Assembly: GCA_003222395.1 (NCBI GenBank)
Contig: QHWB01000045.1
Location: 87,130-151,129 of the forward strand
DNA: 64,000 nt
DNA from: Acidobacteriota bacterium
Lineage (GTDB): Bacteria; Acidobacteriota; Vicinamibacteria; Vicinamibacterales; CAVVIG01
Direction: 5' to 3'
Made by a program: the position numbers and the translations under genes. Positions within the stretch are counted from its first letter, which is position 1. Each line of letters begins with the position of its first letter. The notes under the pieces were generated by a model that had not been told where the DNA came from, searched no databases, and saw nothing but the letters and a program-made list of their open reading frames with translations. Below, one piece after another: positions 8,282 through 16,171 of the stretch.

Positions 8282-10093
8282 GTGGCGTCATCGAGCGACT
8301 CCGGCGCGCTGCGGCTGCGACGCATCCTGCGGCCGCACTGGAAGACTCTGCTGGTCGCGTTGCTCGCAGTCGTAGGCGAGACGCTGGCCGACGTGCTCGA
8401 GCCGTGGCCCTTGAAAATCGTCGTCGACAACATCCTGCAGGGTAAACGCCTGTCCCGACTGCTCGACGCGGCCGTCGTCGGCGCCTTCGGCAGCAGCCAG
8501 TCGGCGCTCTTGAAGTTCGCGCTCGCCATGGTCGTGCTCATCGCGATCGTCGGCGGCATCGGCGCCTACGTCGAAAAATATCTGACGACCAGCGTCAGCC
8601 AGTGGATCGCGCACGATCTCCGGCTCCTTCTGTACCAGCGCATACAGCGTCTGTCGCTCGCGGATCACGGCAAATCGCGCGCGGGCGATCTGATCTCGCG
8701 CGTCACCAAAGACATCGACGATGTACAGGACTTCATCGATACGGCCCTGATCGGCATCGCGGTCAACGTGCTGACGCTCGTCGGCATGATCGGCGTCATG
8801 CTGTACGTCAACTGGCGGTTCACGCTGATCGGATTGTCGGTCGCCCCGGTGCTCTTCGTCTTCGTGTATTTCTACTCGCGGAAAATCAAGGAAGCGTCGC
8901 GGACCGTCAAGCGCAAGGAAAGCGACCTGCTGTCGGGCGTCGCCGAAGTCTTCAATTCGATCCAGGTCGTCCAGGCGTTCGCGCGCGAGGACTACGAGGA
9001 TCGGCGCTTCACGTCGGAAAGCCGCGAGAACGTTCGCGCGGGACTGCAGGCGCGCAGCGTCAAAGCGAAGCTGTCGCCGATGGTCGACGTCATCGTGGCG
9101 ATCGGAACGTGTCTCGTCCTCGGGTACGGCGTCACGCTCGTCTCGGCCGGCGAGTTGAGCACGGGCGTGCTGATCGTGTTCCTCATGTACCTGAAGAAAA
9201 GCTACAAGCCGATCAAGGATCTGTCGAAGATCGCGAACACGCTGTCGAAAACCGCGGTCAGCTACGAGCGCATTCAGGAGGTCCTTGGCACCGAGAGCGC
9301 CATCGCCGACATGCCCGGCGCCCGCACCGCTCCGCCGTTCAAAGGGACGATCGAGTTCGATCGCGTCACGTTCGGGTACGAGAAGGATGCATGCGTGTTG
9401 AGGGACGTGAGCCTGCGCGTCGAAGCGGGGCAGGTTGCCGCCATCGTCGGGCCGTCCGGGATGGGGAAGAGCACGATCGCCAGCCTGGTGCCGCGCTTCT
9501 TCGATCCGATCGCGGGCGCGGTGACGATCGACGGCGCCGACGTCCGGACGCTCACGCTCAAGTCGCTGCGCGATCAAATCAGCTTCGTCCTCCAGGACCC
9601 GCTGCTCTTTCGCGGCACCATCTGGGAGAACATCGCGTACGGCAAGCCGACGGCGGCGCCGGAGGACACGATTCGGGCGGCGCAGCTCGCCAACGCGCAC
9701 GAGTTCATCCTGAACCTGCCGTACGGGTACGCCACGATGGTGGGCGAGCGCGGATCGACGCTGTCGGGTGGACAGCGGCGGCGGATTGCGATCGCGCGCG
9801 CGATCGTCCGCGATACGCCAATCCTGATCCTCGACGAGCCGACGACCGGCCTCGACGCCGCATCCGAACGCGCCGTCGTCGAGGCGGTCGAACGGCTGAT
9901 GAAGGGGCGCACGTGCCTCATCATCGCCCACCACCTCGAGACGATCCGGCGCGCCGACGTCATCTTCGTCGTGAAAGACGCGGCCATCGTCGAGCGCGGC
10001 ACGCACCCGTCGCTCCTCGAAGCCGGCGGCGTGTACCGCGAGCTGTACGACCTGCAGACCGGAGCGAGCCGCGCTCCCTACGCGAACCGCTGA
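8282..10093 (+). CDS. ABC exporter, fused permease-ATPase (MsbA-like)
   Basis: This half-transporter of about 603 residues has an N-terminal six-helix membrane domain, with the EVFNSIQVVQAFAREDYE coupling region, and a C-terminal ATPase domain. The latter carries Walker A GPSGMGKST near residue 390, Q-loop SFVLQDPLLFRGTI, signature LSGGQRRR near 494, Walker B ILILDEPT near 515-521 and the switch histidine in IIAHHLET. It exports lipids, peptides or drugs as a homodimer; the substrate cannot be told from sequence. The frame is open back to 8024, but the upstream codons encode arginine-rich sequence of non-coding type, so the GTG at 8282 is chosen. The 3' end overlaps the convergent DinB gene by 16 bases. 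Confidence 0.93.
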   Translation: MASSSDSGALRLRRILRPHWKTLLVALLAVVGETLADVLEPWPLKIVVDNILQGKRLSRLLDAAVVGAFGSSQSALLKFALAMVVLIAIVGGIGAYVEKYLTTSVSQWIAHDLRLLLYQRIQRLSLADHGKSRAGDLISRVTKDIDDVQDFIDTALIGIAVNVLTLVGMIGVMLYVNWRFTLIGLSVAPVLFVFVYFYSRKIKEASRTVKRKESDLLSGVAEVFNSIQVVQAFAREDYEDRRFTSESRENVRAGLQARSVKAKLSPMVDVIVAIGTCLVLGYGVTLVSAGELSTGVLIVFLMYLKKSYKPIKDLSKIANTLSKTAVSYERIQEVLGTESAIADMPGARTAPPFKGTIEFDRVTFGYEKDACVLRDVSLRVEAGQVAAIVGPSGMGKSTIASLVPRFFDPIAGAVTIDGADVRTLTLKSLRDQISFVLQDPLLFRGTIWENIAYGKPTAAPEDTIRAAQLANAHEFILNLPYGYATMVGERGSTLSGGQRRRIAIARAIVRDTPILILDEPTTGLDAASERAVVEAVERLMKGRTCLIIAHHLETIRRADVIFVVKDAAIVERGTHPSLLEAGGVYRELYDLQTGASRAPYANR

Positions 10094-10584
10094 TCGTCTG
10101 CCGACGGACCGTAAATCGACGGCACCGTTCGATCGTTGAGCCGCAGATACACGGTCAGCTGTCCGCGATGATGCGCGAGATGGTTGATCGTGTCGCGAAG
10201 CACGATATGCCGCGCCGCGTCCATCACGATCTGCCCGCCCGCGCGCAGGCGCCAGTTCGTGGTCAGGAGGAACCCGTCGTTGGTGTTCGACAACGACTCG
10301 CGCGCCTTCGCGACGTGTTTGTCCAGCGTTTCCACGAGCTGATCGGTGGCCGGCGGTTGATATTGGCCGCGTCCGGGCGGCGGCGTCAGGTCGAGCTCGT
10401 CCTGCTCGATGATGAGCGTCACCCACGACGGCATCGACGCGACCAGGCCGGCGAGACGCGCGAGCGGCATCGATTTCGGGTGAGGCTTCCAGTCATCGCG
10501 ACCGGTTGGTACGTTTTCGAGAGCGCGTCTGGTACGCGCGGCTTCGCGATCGAGCTCGTCAAGAAACAGCTGCGTGAGATTCAT
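10078..10584 (-). CDS. DinB family protein
   Basis: This 168-residue four-helix protein has the DinB/YfiT histidine pattern: an early site near SMPLARLAGLVASMPSW and a strong later motif DTINHLAHHRGQLTVYLRL, which supplies two metal-binding histidines. DinB-fold proteins are metal-dependent thiol transferases or damage-related enzymes whose exact reactions are mostly unknown. It converges on and slightly overlaps the ABC exporter gene. Two other DinB-fold or similar proteins are typical of this lineage; one lies at 61985. Confidence 0.85.
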   Translation of the reverse strand: MNLTQLFLDELDREAARTRRALENVPTGRDDWKPHPKSMPLARLAGLVASMPSWVTLIIEQDELDLTPPPGRGQYQPPATDQLVETLDKHVAKARESLSNTNDGFLLTTNWRLRAGGQIVMDAARHIVLRDTINHLAHHRGQLTVYLRLNDRTVPSIYGPSADDQRFA

Positions 10585-10697
10585 CGTCCACTCCCATCCG
10601 TCCGTTGCGGTCCACTGCCGTCAGTATCCACCGAAGATTCATGAGTGGTGCGATCGCTCGTGGCATAAGATACCGGCCGATCCGTTCAGGAGGCGAC

Positions 10698-11090
10698 ATG
10701 AGAATGACGGTTTTGTGCCTGATCGCGGTGTTCGCCGCCGGCCCGGCGTTCGCCGAGGAAAAGCCCAGTCGTGGAAAGGTCTTCTGGTCGGGCCTTGCGC
10801 TCGGCACCGCCGGCATCACGACATCGGTGCTCGGCGTGACCGTCTACCGCGTCGACGATTCCAGCACCGGCAACGCGCCGGCGTCGTCGTATCAGGCCTG
10901 CGTCGCGCAGAAGAGCGATCCGATCTACGCGACGAACGTGTGCGGCGCGTTGAAAGGCAAGAACCGTCCGATGCTCTGGAGCGGCGTCGCGGTCGGCGCG
11001 CTGGGCGGCGTCATGATGATCGGCGGCACGCGAACCAGCGCCGAGATTGGTCCGGGCACACTTCGCGTGTTCCACACGATTCGGTTTTGA
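10698..11090 (+). CDS. Small secreted hypothetical protein
   Basis: This 130-residue protein starts at an ATG preceded by a good CAGGAGGCGAC ribosome-binding site. It has a signal peptide (MRMTVLCLIAVFAAGPAFA|EE) and two further hydrophobic stretches (SGLALGTAGITTSVLGVTVY and SGVAVGALGGVMMIGG) separated by a loop with two cysteines. It ends in FHTIRF, and the aromatic terminal residue fits an outer-membrane or envelope protein. It lies 17 bases upstream of the TonB-dependent receptor and is probably co-transcribed with it. No family recognised. Confidence 0.75.
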   Translation: MRMTVLCLIAVFAAGPAFAEEKPSRGKVFWSGLALGTAGITTSVLGVTVYRVDDSSTGNAPASSYQACVAQKSDPIYATNVCGALKGKNRPMLWSGVAVGALGGVMMIGGTRTSAEIGPGTLRVFHTIRF

Positions 11091-11107
11091 TTGCGGAGGA
11101 GGATGAC

Positions 11108-13993
11108 ATGGCTGTTCGTGCACGCGTTCGACCAATCATCGCCGTCGCTCTCCTCGCGCTCGTGTGCGCGTCCTCCGCATTCGCCCAGCGGACCACCACC
11201 GGCACCGTCATCGGAAGAATCGCCGACTCGAGCGGTGCGGTACTGCCCGGCGTCGCCGTGACGCTCAGCAGTCCGGAGGCGCTCGGCCAGTTCACCGGCG
11301 TGACCGACAGCCAGGGCGCGTACCGCGTCACCAACCTGCCGCCGGCCACGTACGACGTTCGCGCCGAGCTCTCGGGCTTCCAGACGGTGATTCGCAAGGC
11401 GCCCGTGCGGCTCAACGCGGTCACCGAGGTCGACTTCACGCTGTCTGTCGGAGCGGTCTCGGAAACCGTCACGGTCACCGCTGAATCACCAATTGTCGAT
11501 CCCGAGCGCGCGGGCCTGTCGGTCAACATCAACAACCAGGCGCTCACGAGCGTTCCAGTGACCACGAACCGCCGCTTTCAGGACGCGTGGCTCGTCGTGC
11601 CGGGCGTGTCGGTGAATCCGGCGACGCAGGAGTTGACCGGTTCGGAGCGCCGCACGAGCCTCGACGGCGCCGACGTCACGGATCCGTACGGCGGCGATAT
11701 CTTCGCGGTGAATCTGAATTACGACGCGATTCAGGACGTCGAGATCAAGGCGCTCGGCGCCGAAGCGTCCGACGGGTCGAGCATGGTCGGGCAGTACATG
11801 AACATCGTCACGAAGAGCGGCGGCAACGACTTTCACGGATCGGCCGCGCTGTTCGTGATTCCGCAGCGCTTCAACGGATCCAACGTCGAAGGCATTCCGG
11901 CGAACCGGCGCGAGGACTACCAGCCCGATTTGACGCTCGGCGGTCCAATCGCGCGCGACCGGATCTGGTTCTTCTCCGCGTATCGGCGCGTGCAAACCAA
12001 CCAGACGTTCAACAACGCGGCCGTTCCGGTCGAGCGGCGCGGCAACCTGTGGTTCGGCAAGGTCACCGCGCAGCTGCACAACGATCATCGCCTGCAACTC
12101 AGCCTGCAGTACGACCGCACCGTTCAAGCGAACGCGATCTTCCGCGGCACGGTCGCGCCGAATCGCAACCTCGGACTGGTGACCAGCGGCACGACGGTCG
12201 GGACGTTGAGCTCGGCGACGCCGCAAATCGTCGCGCCATCCGCCCTCGGCACCCTCATCAAAGGCGGTCCGCTCGCGAGCTTCAACTACAACTGGGTCGT
12301 GAGCTCGACCAGAGTGTTTCAGTTCGTCGGCAGCTTCATGATCAACAAGCCGAACGATCTGCAGCCGAACGACGGCCAGGGGATCATTCCGACGAAGATC
12401 ATCCAGACCAACCCGGCGGGCAACATCCTCGGCAGCCTGACGACGATCGCGATGGAGGGCGGCTTCGGGGGAACCGATACGTCGCACCGATCGATGATCT
12501 ATCTGTCGCCGTCGATGACCTTCTTCGTCAACGACAAGCTCGGCTCGCACGAGTTCCGGGGCGGCGCCGATCTCTACCCGAATATCGAGAACAAGACGTC
12601 CAGCAATCTGGCGCCCGCCGAGTTCTACTTCCGCCCGCCGGGGACGACCGGAAGCGCCGACGTGCTGTTCGAGCGCGACGTGCTGCGCGGCTTCGACGGC
12701 GGAACGAGCGTGAGCAACGACGCGTACGAGCATCATTACGGCGCCTACTTCCAGGATCGCTGGAAGCCGGCGTCGCGCGTTGCCGTCAAGGCCGGCGTCC
12801 GGATCGAGACGACGAGCGTCTTCACCGCCGATCGGCAGCGCGTGCTCGGCGCGCTGCTGCCGCCCGCACTCCCGACCAACCCCGCCGATCGCGAGTTCCA
12901 CCAGAACGTCGCGATGCCGAACTTCGGTCTGTCGTTCGACTCCGGCCGGTGGGGCGTCTTCCGCGGCACGGCGCAGCGCAGCTACGAATGGCTCGATCTC
13001 GGCGGCGGCGACGGCACGTCGCACGCGCCGAACGTGCTCGCGACCGATGTCTTCCGTGCGTCGCCGCGCACCAACCCCACGCTGAACCAATCGCTGCCCG
13101 GCGGCTTCCCGCTCGGCGTCGCCTTCGGCGACATGAAGGACGGTAGCATCCAGAACGGACGCACCTACGTGAACGAGTTCTCCGGCAGCTGGGAACACAA
13201 GCTGCCGCGAACCAGCTCCATCAGCACGACGTTCCTGTGGCGTCGCAACTGGGACTACCAGAGCGGCGACGATCTCAACGTCATTCGCGATCCGAAGACC
13301 GGCGCGCTGATCGATCGTCCGTTCCCCGACTACGATTTCGTGATCAACACCTACAATCCGAACTACACCTGGCAGCAGAATCGATCGCTGCAGCTGCTGT
13401 ACACGAAAGCCTTCGCCGGCAACTGGGGCGTGAATGCCAACTATTCCTACATCGTGTCCGAGCGGTTCCGCACGCGGTGGAATGCGACGCGCGACCAGCT
13501 GCAGTTCTACGGCCTCTCGCCCGACGACGACAAACAGACGCGTCGATCGCCGCGCCACCACGCGCGGTTCTCGGGTTTCGTCAAGCTCCCGTACGACACC
13601 ACCTTCTCGGCGTTCTACGCTTTCAGCCAGGGCAGCCGATTCGACGTGATGACCGGCAACTTTCCCTTGAACCAGACGGCGCCGCGCGTGATTCTCTCCA
13701 ACGGGCGCTCCGTCGCAGACCCGTTCTTCAACACCGCGTATCCGCTGGCGCGTACCAACGACGTCAACATGCTGAAGGCCGACGACGCGCATCTCGTGAA
13801 CCTGCGCATCCAGAAGAGCATCGCGCTGCCGCATGGAGGGAAGATTGATTTCAGCGGCGACGTGTTCAATCTGTTCAACAACTCGGCGGCAACCGACTTC
13901 CTGTCGAAGGACATCCGATCGTCGCTGTACGCGCAGCCGACCAATTACGTATCCGCGCGCGTGGCGCAGATCGGCGTGCGGACCACGTTCTAA
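11108..13993 (+). CDS. TonB-dependent receptor with carboxypeptidase-regulatory-like N-terminus
   Basis: This 961-residue outer-membrane protein starts at an ATG after GGAGGAGG. It has a signal peptide (about 1-27, ending SSAFAQ), a carboxypeptidase-regulatory-like beta-sandwich (TGTVIGRIADSSGAVLPGVA to VDFTLSVGAVSETVTV, about 30-120), a plug-like region (RRTSLDGADVTDPYGGDI, NIVTKSGGNDFHGS), and a long barrel ending in VAQIGVRTTF with the terminal Phe recognised by BAM. This layout is typical of the large acidobacterial receptor family thought to import glycans or other large nutrients. No TonB box is obvious. The frame is open upstream, but that part overlaps the small secreted gene in another frame and is not coding. 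Confidence 0.93.
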   Translation: MAVRARVRPIIAVALLALVCASSAFAQRTTTGTVIGRIADSSGAVLPGVAVTLSSPEALGQFTGVTDSQGAYRVTNLPPATYDVRAELSGFQTVIRKAPVRLNAVTEVDFTLSVGAVSETVTVTAESPIVDPERAGLSVNINNQALTSVPVTTNRRFQDAWLVVPGVSVNPATQELTGSERRTSLDGADVTDPYGGDIFAVNLNYDAIQDVEIKALGAEASDGSSMVGQYMNIVTKSGGNDFHGSAALFVIPQRFNGSNVEGIPANRREDYQPDLTLGGPIARDRIWFFSAYRRVQTNQTFNNAAVPVERRGNLWFGKVTAQLHNDHRLQLSLQYDRTVQANAIFRGTVAPNRNLGLVTSGTTVGTLSSATPQIVAPSALGTLIKGGPLASFNYNWVVSSTRVFQFVGSFMINKPNDLQPNDGQGIIPTKIIQTNPAGNILGSLTTIAMEGGFGGTDTSHRSMIYLSPSMTFFVNDKLGSHEFRGGADLYPNIENKTSSNLAPAEFYFRPPGTTGSADVLFERDVLRGFDGGTSVSNDAYEHHYGAYFQDRWKPASRVAVKAGVRIETTSVFTADRQRVLGALLPPALPTNPADREFHQNVAMPNFGLSFDSGRWGVFRGTAQRSYEWLDLGGGDGTSHAPNVLATDVFRASPRTNPTLNQSLPGGFPLGVAFGDMKDGSIQNGRTYVNEFSGSWEHKLPRTSSISTTFLWRRNWDYQSGDDLNVIRDPKTGALIDRPFPDYDFVINTYNPNYTWQQNRSLQLLYTKAFAGNWGVNANYSYIVSERFRTRWNATRDQLQFYGLSPDDDKQTRRSPRHHARFSGFVKLPYDTTFSAFYAFSQGSRFDVMTGNFPLNQTAPRVILSNGRSVADPFFNTAYPLARTNDVNMLKADDAHLVNLRIQKSIALPHGGKIDFSGDVFNLFNNSAATDFLSKDIRSSLYAQPTNYVSARVAQIGVRTTF

Positions 13994-13998
13994 ATCGG

Positions 13999-14067
13999 CT
14001 TTCAGCTTTCAGCTTTCAGCTTTCAGCTTTCAGTTTTCAGCAGGGCCGGTCTCAAGACCGGCCCTGC
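13999..14067. repeat. Heptamer-repeat/hairpin intergenic element B
   Basis: Six tandem copies of the heptamer CTTTCAG (the last TTTTCAG) run from 13999 to 14040. They are followed by a near-perfect hairpin (14040-14052 with 14055-14067, GCAGGGCCGGTCT and its complement). The hairpin core matches that of element A (6132-6161). It sits just after the TonB-receptor stop and could also act as an RNA-stabilising or terminating structure. Confidence 0.85.
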
Positions 14068-14264
14068 TGCGATCACCGCCAGGTGCCGGGTGCCAGTCAC
14101 CCGCTCGGCAGACTTTGGTCGGCGCCCGGGTGGAGGGTCTCCCGTCGAGAATCGCCGCAAGATCTGATTTGCCAACATTTACGGCCCGGTAGCCGTGGCA
14201 CAGCGTTTGGACTTCGGATGGGCTCACTACCGTTGCGCATCCACCAAACACAGTGTCTGCCCTG

Positions 14265-14936
14265 ATGCCCATTCGCCTCGTCGTGGCTCACCACATGCCG
14301 ATCGTGCGCCACGGCTTGCAGCTGCTGCTCGAGTCGCGCGGCACCGTGTCGGTCGTCGGCGAGGCCTCCGACGGCATTCAGACCGTCGATCTGGCGCGCG
14401 AGGTGCAGCCCGACATCCTGCTCATCGATCTCGCGATGCCGGCCGGCGGCATCGATCTGCTGCGGCTGCTCGCCACGGCGGCGCGGTCGGTTCGGCCGAT
14501 TCTGCTCGCTGAATCGGGCGATTCGACGCTCGGCGTCGCGCTCCGCGCCGGCGCGCGCGGCATCGTGCTGAAGCAGTCGACGGTCGCCGCGCTGTTCAAC
14601 AGCCTCGACACCGTCATGCAAGGCGAATACTGGCTGATCGACGATCGCGCGGCCGACGAGCCCGAAGCGCTCCGGCGCATGTCGGTCGAGCGCCGCGGCG
14701 CCAATGGGAACAACCGCTTTCGTCTGACGCGGCGCGAGATGCAGATCGTCGCGGCGGTCGCCGACGGCGATTCCAACAAGGCGATCGGCGAGCGTCTCTC
14801 GGTCACCGAAGACACCGTCAAGCATCACCTGTCCAACATCTTCGACAAGGTCGGCGTGTTCTCGCGCCTCGAGCTCGCCATGTTCGCGATTCACCACGGT
14901 CTCTTGCCTGAAGGAGAACCGGCCACGGGGCAATGA
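14265..14936 (+). CDS. NarL/LuxR-type regulator with degenerate receiver acid pair
   Basis: This 223-residue protein has an N-terminal receiver-like domain and a C-terminal LuxR helix-turn-helix (LTRREMQIVAAVADGDSNK, then VTEDTVKHHLSNIFDKVGV). The receiver keeps the phosphoacceptor-position Asp (ILLIDLAMP) and the Lys (GIVLKQS), but the usual metal-binding acidic pair is replaced by two histidines (LVVAHHMPIVRHGL). Phosphorylation by a standard kinase is therefore doubtful. A GTG four codons upstream (14253) is an alternative start. The next gene is a close paralogue with the same unusual feature, and no kinase is adjacent. Confidence 0.9.
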   Translation: MPIRLVVAHHMPIVRHGLQLLLESRGTVSVVGEASDGIQTVDLAREVQPDILLIDLAMPAGGIDLLRLLATAARSVRPILLAESGDSTLGVALRAGARGIVLKQSTVAALFNSLDTVMQGEYWLIDDRAADEPEALRRMSVERRGANGNNRFRLTRREMQIVAAVADGDSNKAIGERLSVTEDTVKHHLSNIFDKVGVFSRLELAMFAIHHGLLPEGEPATGQ

Positions 14937-15074
14937 CCCACTGAAGTGCCATTCACGCTTCGCAGCGCGCTGGCTATCCTGCACCGCTGAAGCACACTGA
15001 TTACGTTACCGACCGCTGACCGTTCAAACGGGCGCGGCAGCTGTCTCAACACGTCCGCTCGAATCGAACTCTAT

Positions 15075-15749
15075 ATGTACGACAAAGGTGATGTCCGCGT
15101 CGTGGTCGCCAACGAACAGCCGCTGCTCCGACACGGGTTGAAACTCGTGCTCCAGACCCATGGCTGCCGCGTCGTCGGCGAAGCCGAGGATCTCGTTCAG
15201 GCCATCGATCTCGCGTACGCGCTGCAGCCGGACGTGCTGCTGCTCGATCTCGCCGCGCCGTCGGGCATCGACACGACGCTGCGGACGATGGACGCATGGT
15301 GTCCTTTCGTCCGAACCATCGTGCTCACGGCCGACGATGTGGACGCGGGCGGCGAGTGTGGCGCGGGGACGAACGTGGTGCGCAAGGACGCGCCGGTGGC
15401 TCACCTGCTTCGAGCGGTTCGTCCGGCGCCGCGCGGCGAACTCGGCACTCCCGTCCGTTCACGCCGCAAAGGATCGACGAACCGGTTCGGGCTGACGCGG
15501 CGCGAGATTCAGATCGTCGTGGCGGTGGCCGAGGGTGAGTCGAACAAAGGCGTCGCGCTGCGGCTGTCGATCACGGAAGACACGGTGAAACACCATCTCT
15601 CGAACATTTTCGACAAGGCCGGTGTGTTCTCGAGGCTCGAGCTGGCGTTGTTTGCCGTGCACCATGGTCTCGTCGAAGACCGACGGCGAAAGATCCGGCC
15701 GGTGCCGCGACAGCCCATCATCGACGTTCCAGAACGGAAGGCGGGTTAG
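15075..15749 (+). CDS. NarL/LuxR-type regulator, tandem paralogue
   Basis: This 224-residue paralogue of the preceding gene shares the same C-terminal half (LTRREIQIVVAVAEGESNK, TEDTVKHHLSNIFDKAGVFS, RLELALFAVHHGL). The receiver-like domain keeps the Asp (LLLDLAAP), Thr (VLTAD) and Lys (VVRKDAP), but the acidic pair is now Asn-Glu (VVVANEQPLLRHGL). It is shorter in the alpha4-beta5 region than typical receivers. The two genes are 138 bases apart on the same strand and look like an old tandem duplication in which both receivers lost canonical metal binding. Target genes are unknown; the large secreted protein and copper-redox genes follow downstream. Confidence 0.88.
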   Translation: MYDKGDVRVVVANEQPLLRHGLKLVLQTHGCRVVGEAEDLVQAIDLAYALQPDVLLLDLAAPSGIDTTLRTMDAWCPFVRTIVLTADDVDAGGECGAGTNVVRKDAPVAHLLRAVRPAPRGELGTPVRSRRKGSTNRFGLTRREIQIVVAVAEGESNKGVALRLSITEDTVKHHLSNIFDKAGVFSRLELALFAVHHGLVEDRRRKIRPVPRQPIIDVPERKAG

Positions 15750-16171
15750 TCGGAGGCAAGGCACTCCTCGCGAGGCGCGTGCGCTCGAGTCATCCGTGCG
15801 AAATGCGAATCGAGACGCGCGTTGACGCAAATCCAACGCCGATCACCACGCCAGTGAATTGCGAACATTTGCCGTTGCGACGCGTGCGACGACGCGCGTT
15901 GTCATGTGCGGCGGAGACTTTCGTATCCGTGGCGAGAGGAACGTTGTCGCAGCATTCGCGGTTGCATCCGCGCGACGCGCGCGACATCGCGCCGCCACTT
16001 GAAACGATCGAAATCGAAGCCCACACCCTTTTTACGTGACCCCCCACCGACGAGCCATTTCCGAACTGCTTGGTTCCGTTTTACTTTTGCGCACCACTCA
16101 GTCGCAACGCATTGCGAAAGCATTTTCAGATTTCGAAACATGGCCGGGGAATTCAATTCGAGGAGCGGAGA
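15750..16171. other. Intergenic region, no gene seen
   Basis: These 422 bases between the second LuxR-type gene and the large secreted protein hold only short arginine-rich frames on both strands. The stretch from about 16000 to 16171 is less GC-rich than its surroundings and may contain the promoter of the next gene. No clear -35/-10 pair or repeat was identified. Confidence 0.5.

Noticed and set aside
8288-10426. A 712-residue minus-strand frame opposite the ABC exporter
   Set aside because: Shadow frame; the plus strand has all ABC motifs.
10574-11107. Possible N-terminal extension of the TonB receptor
   Set aside because: It overlaps the small secreted protein in another frame, and the ATG at 11108 has a strong ribosome-binding site followed by a signal peptide.
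11486-13834. A 782-residue open frame on the minus strand inside the TonB-receptor gene
   Set aside because: It is a high-GC shadow: low-order, charged composition, no domain, and fully antisense to a strongly supported receptor.
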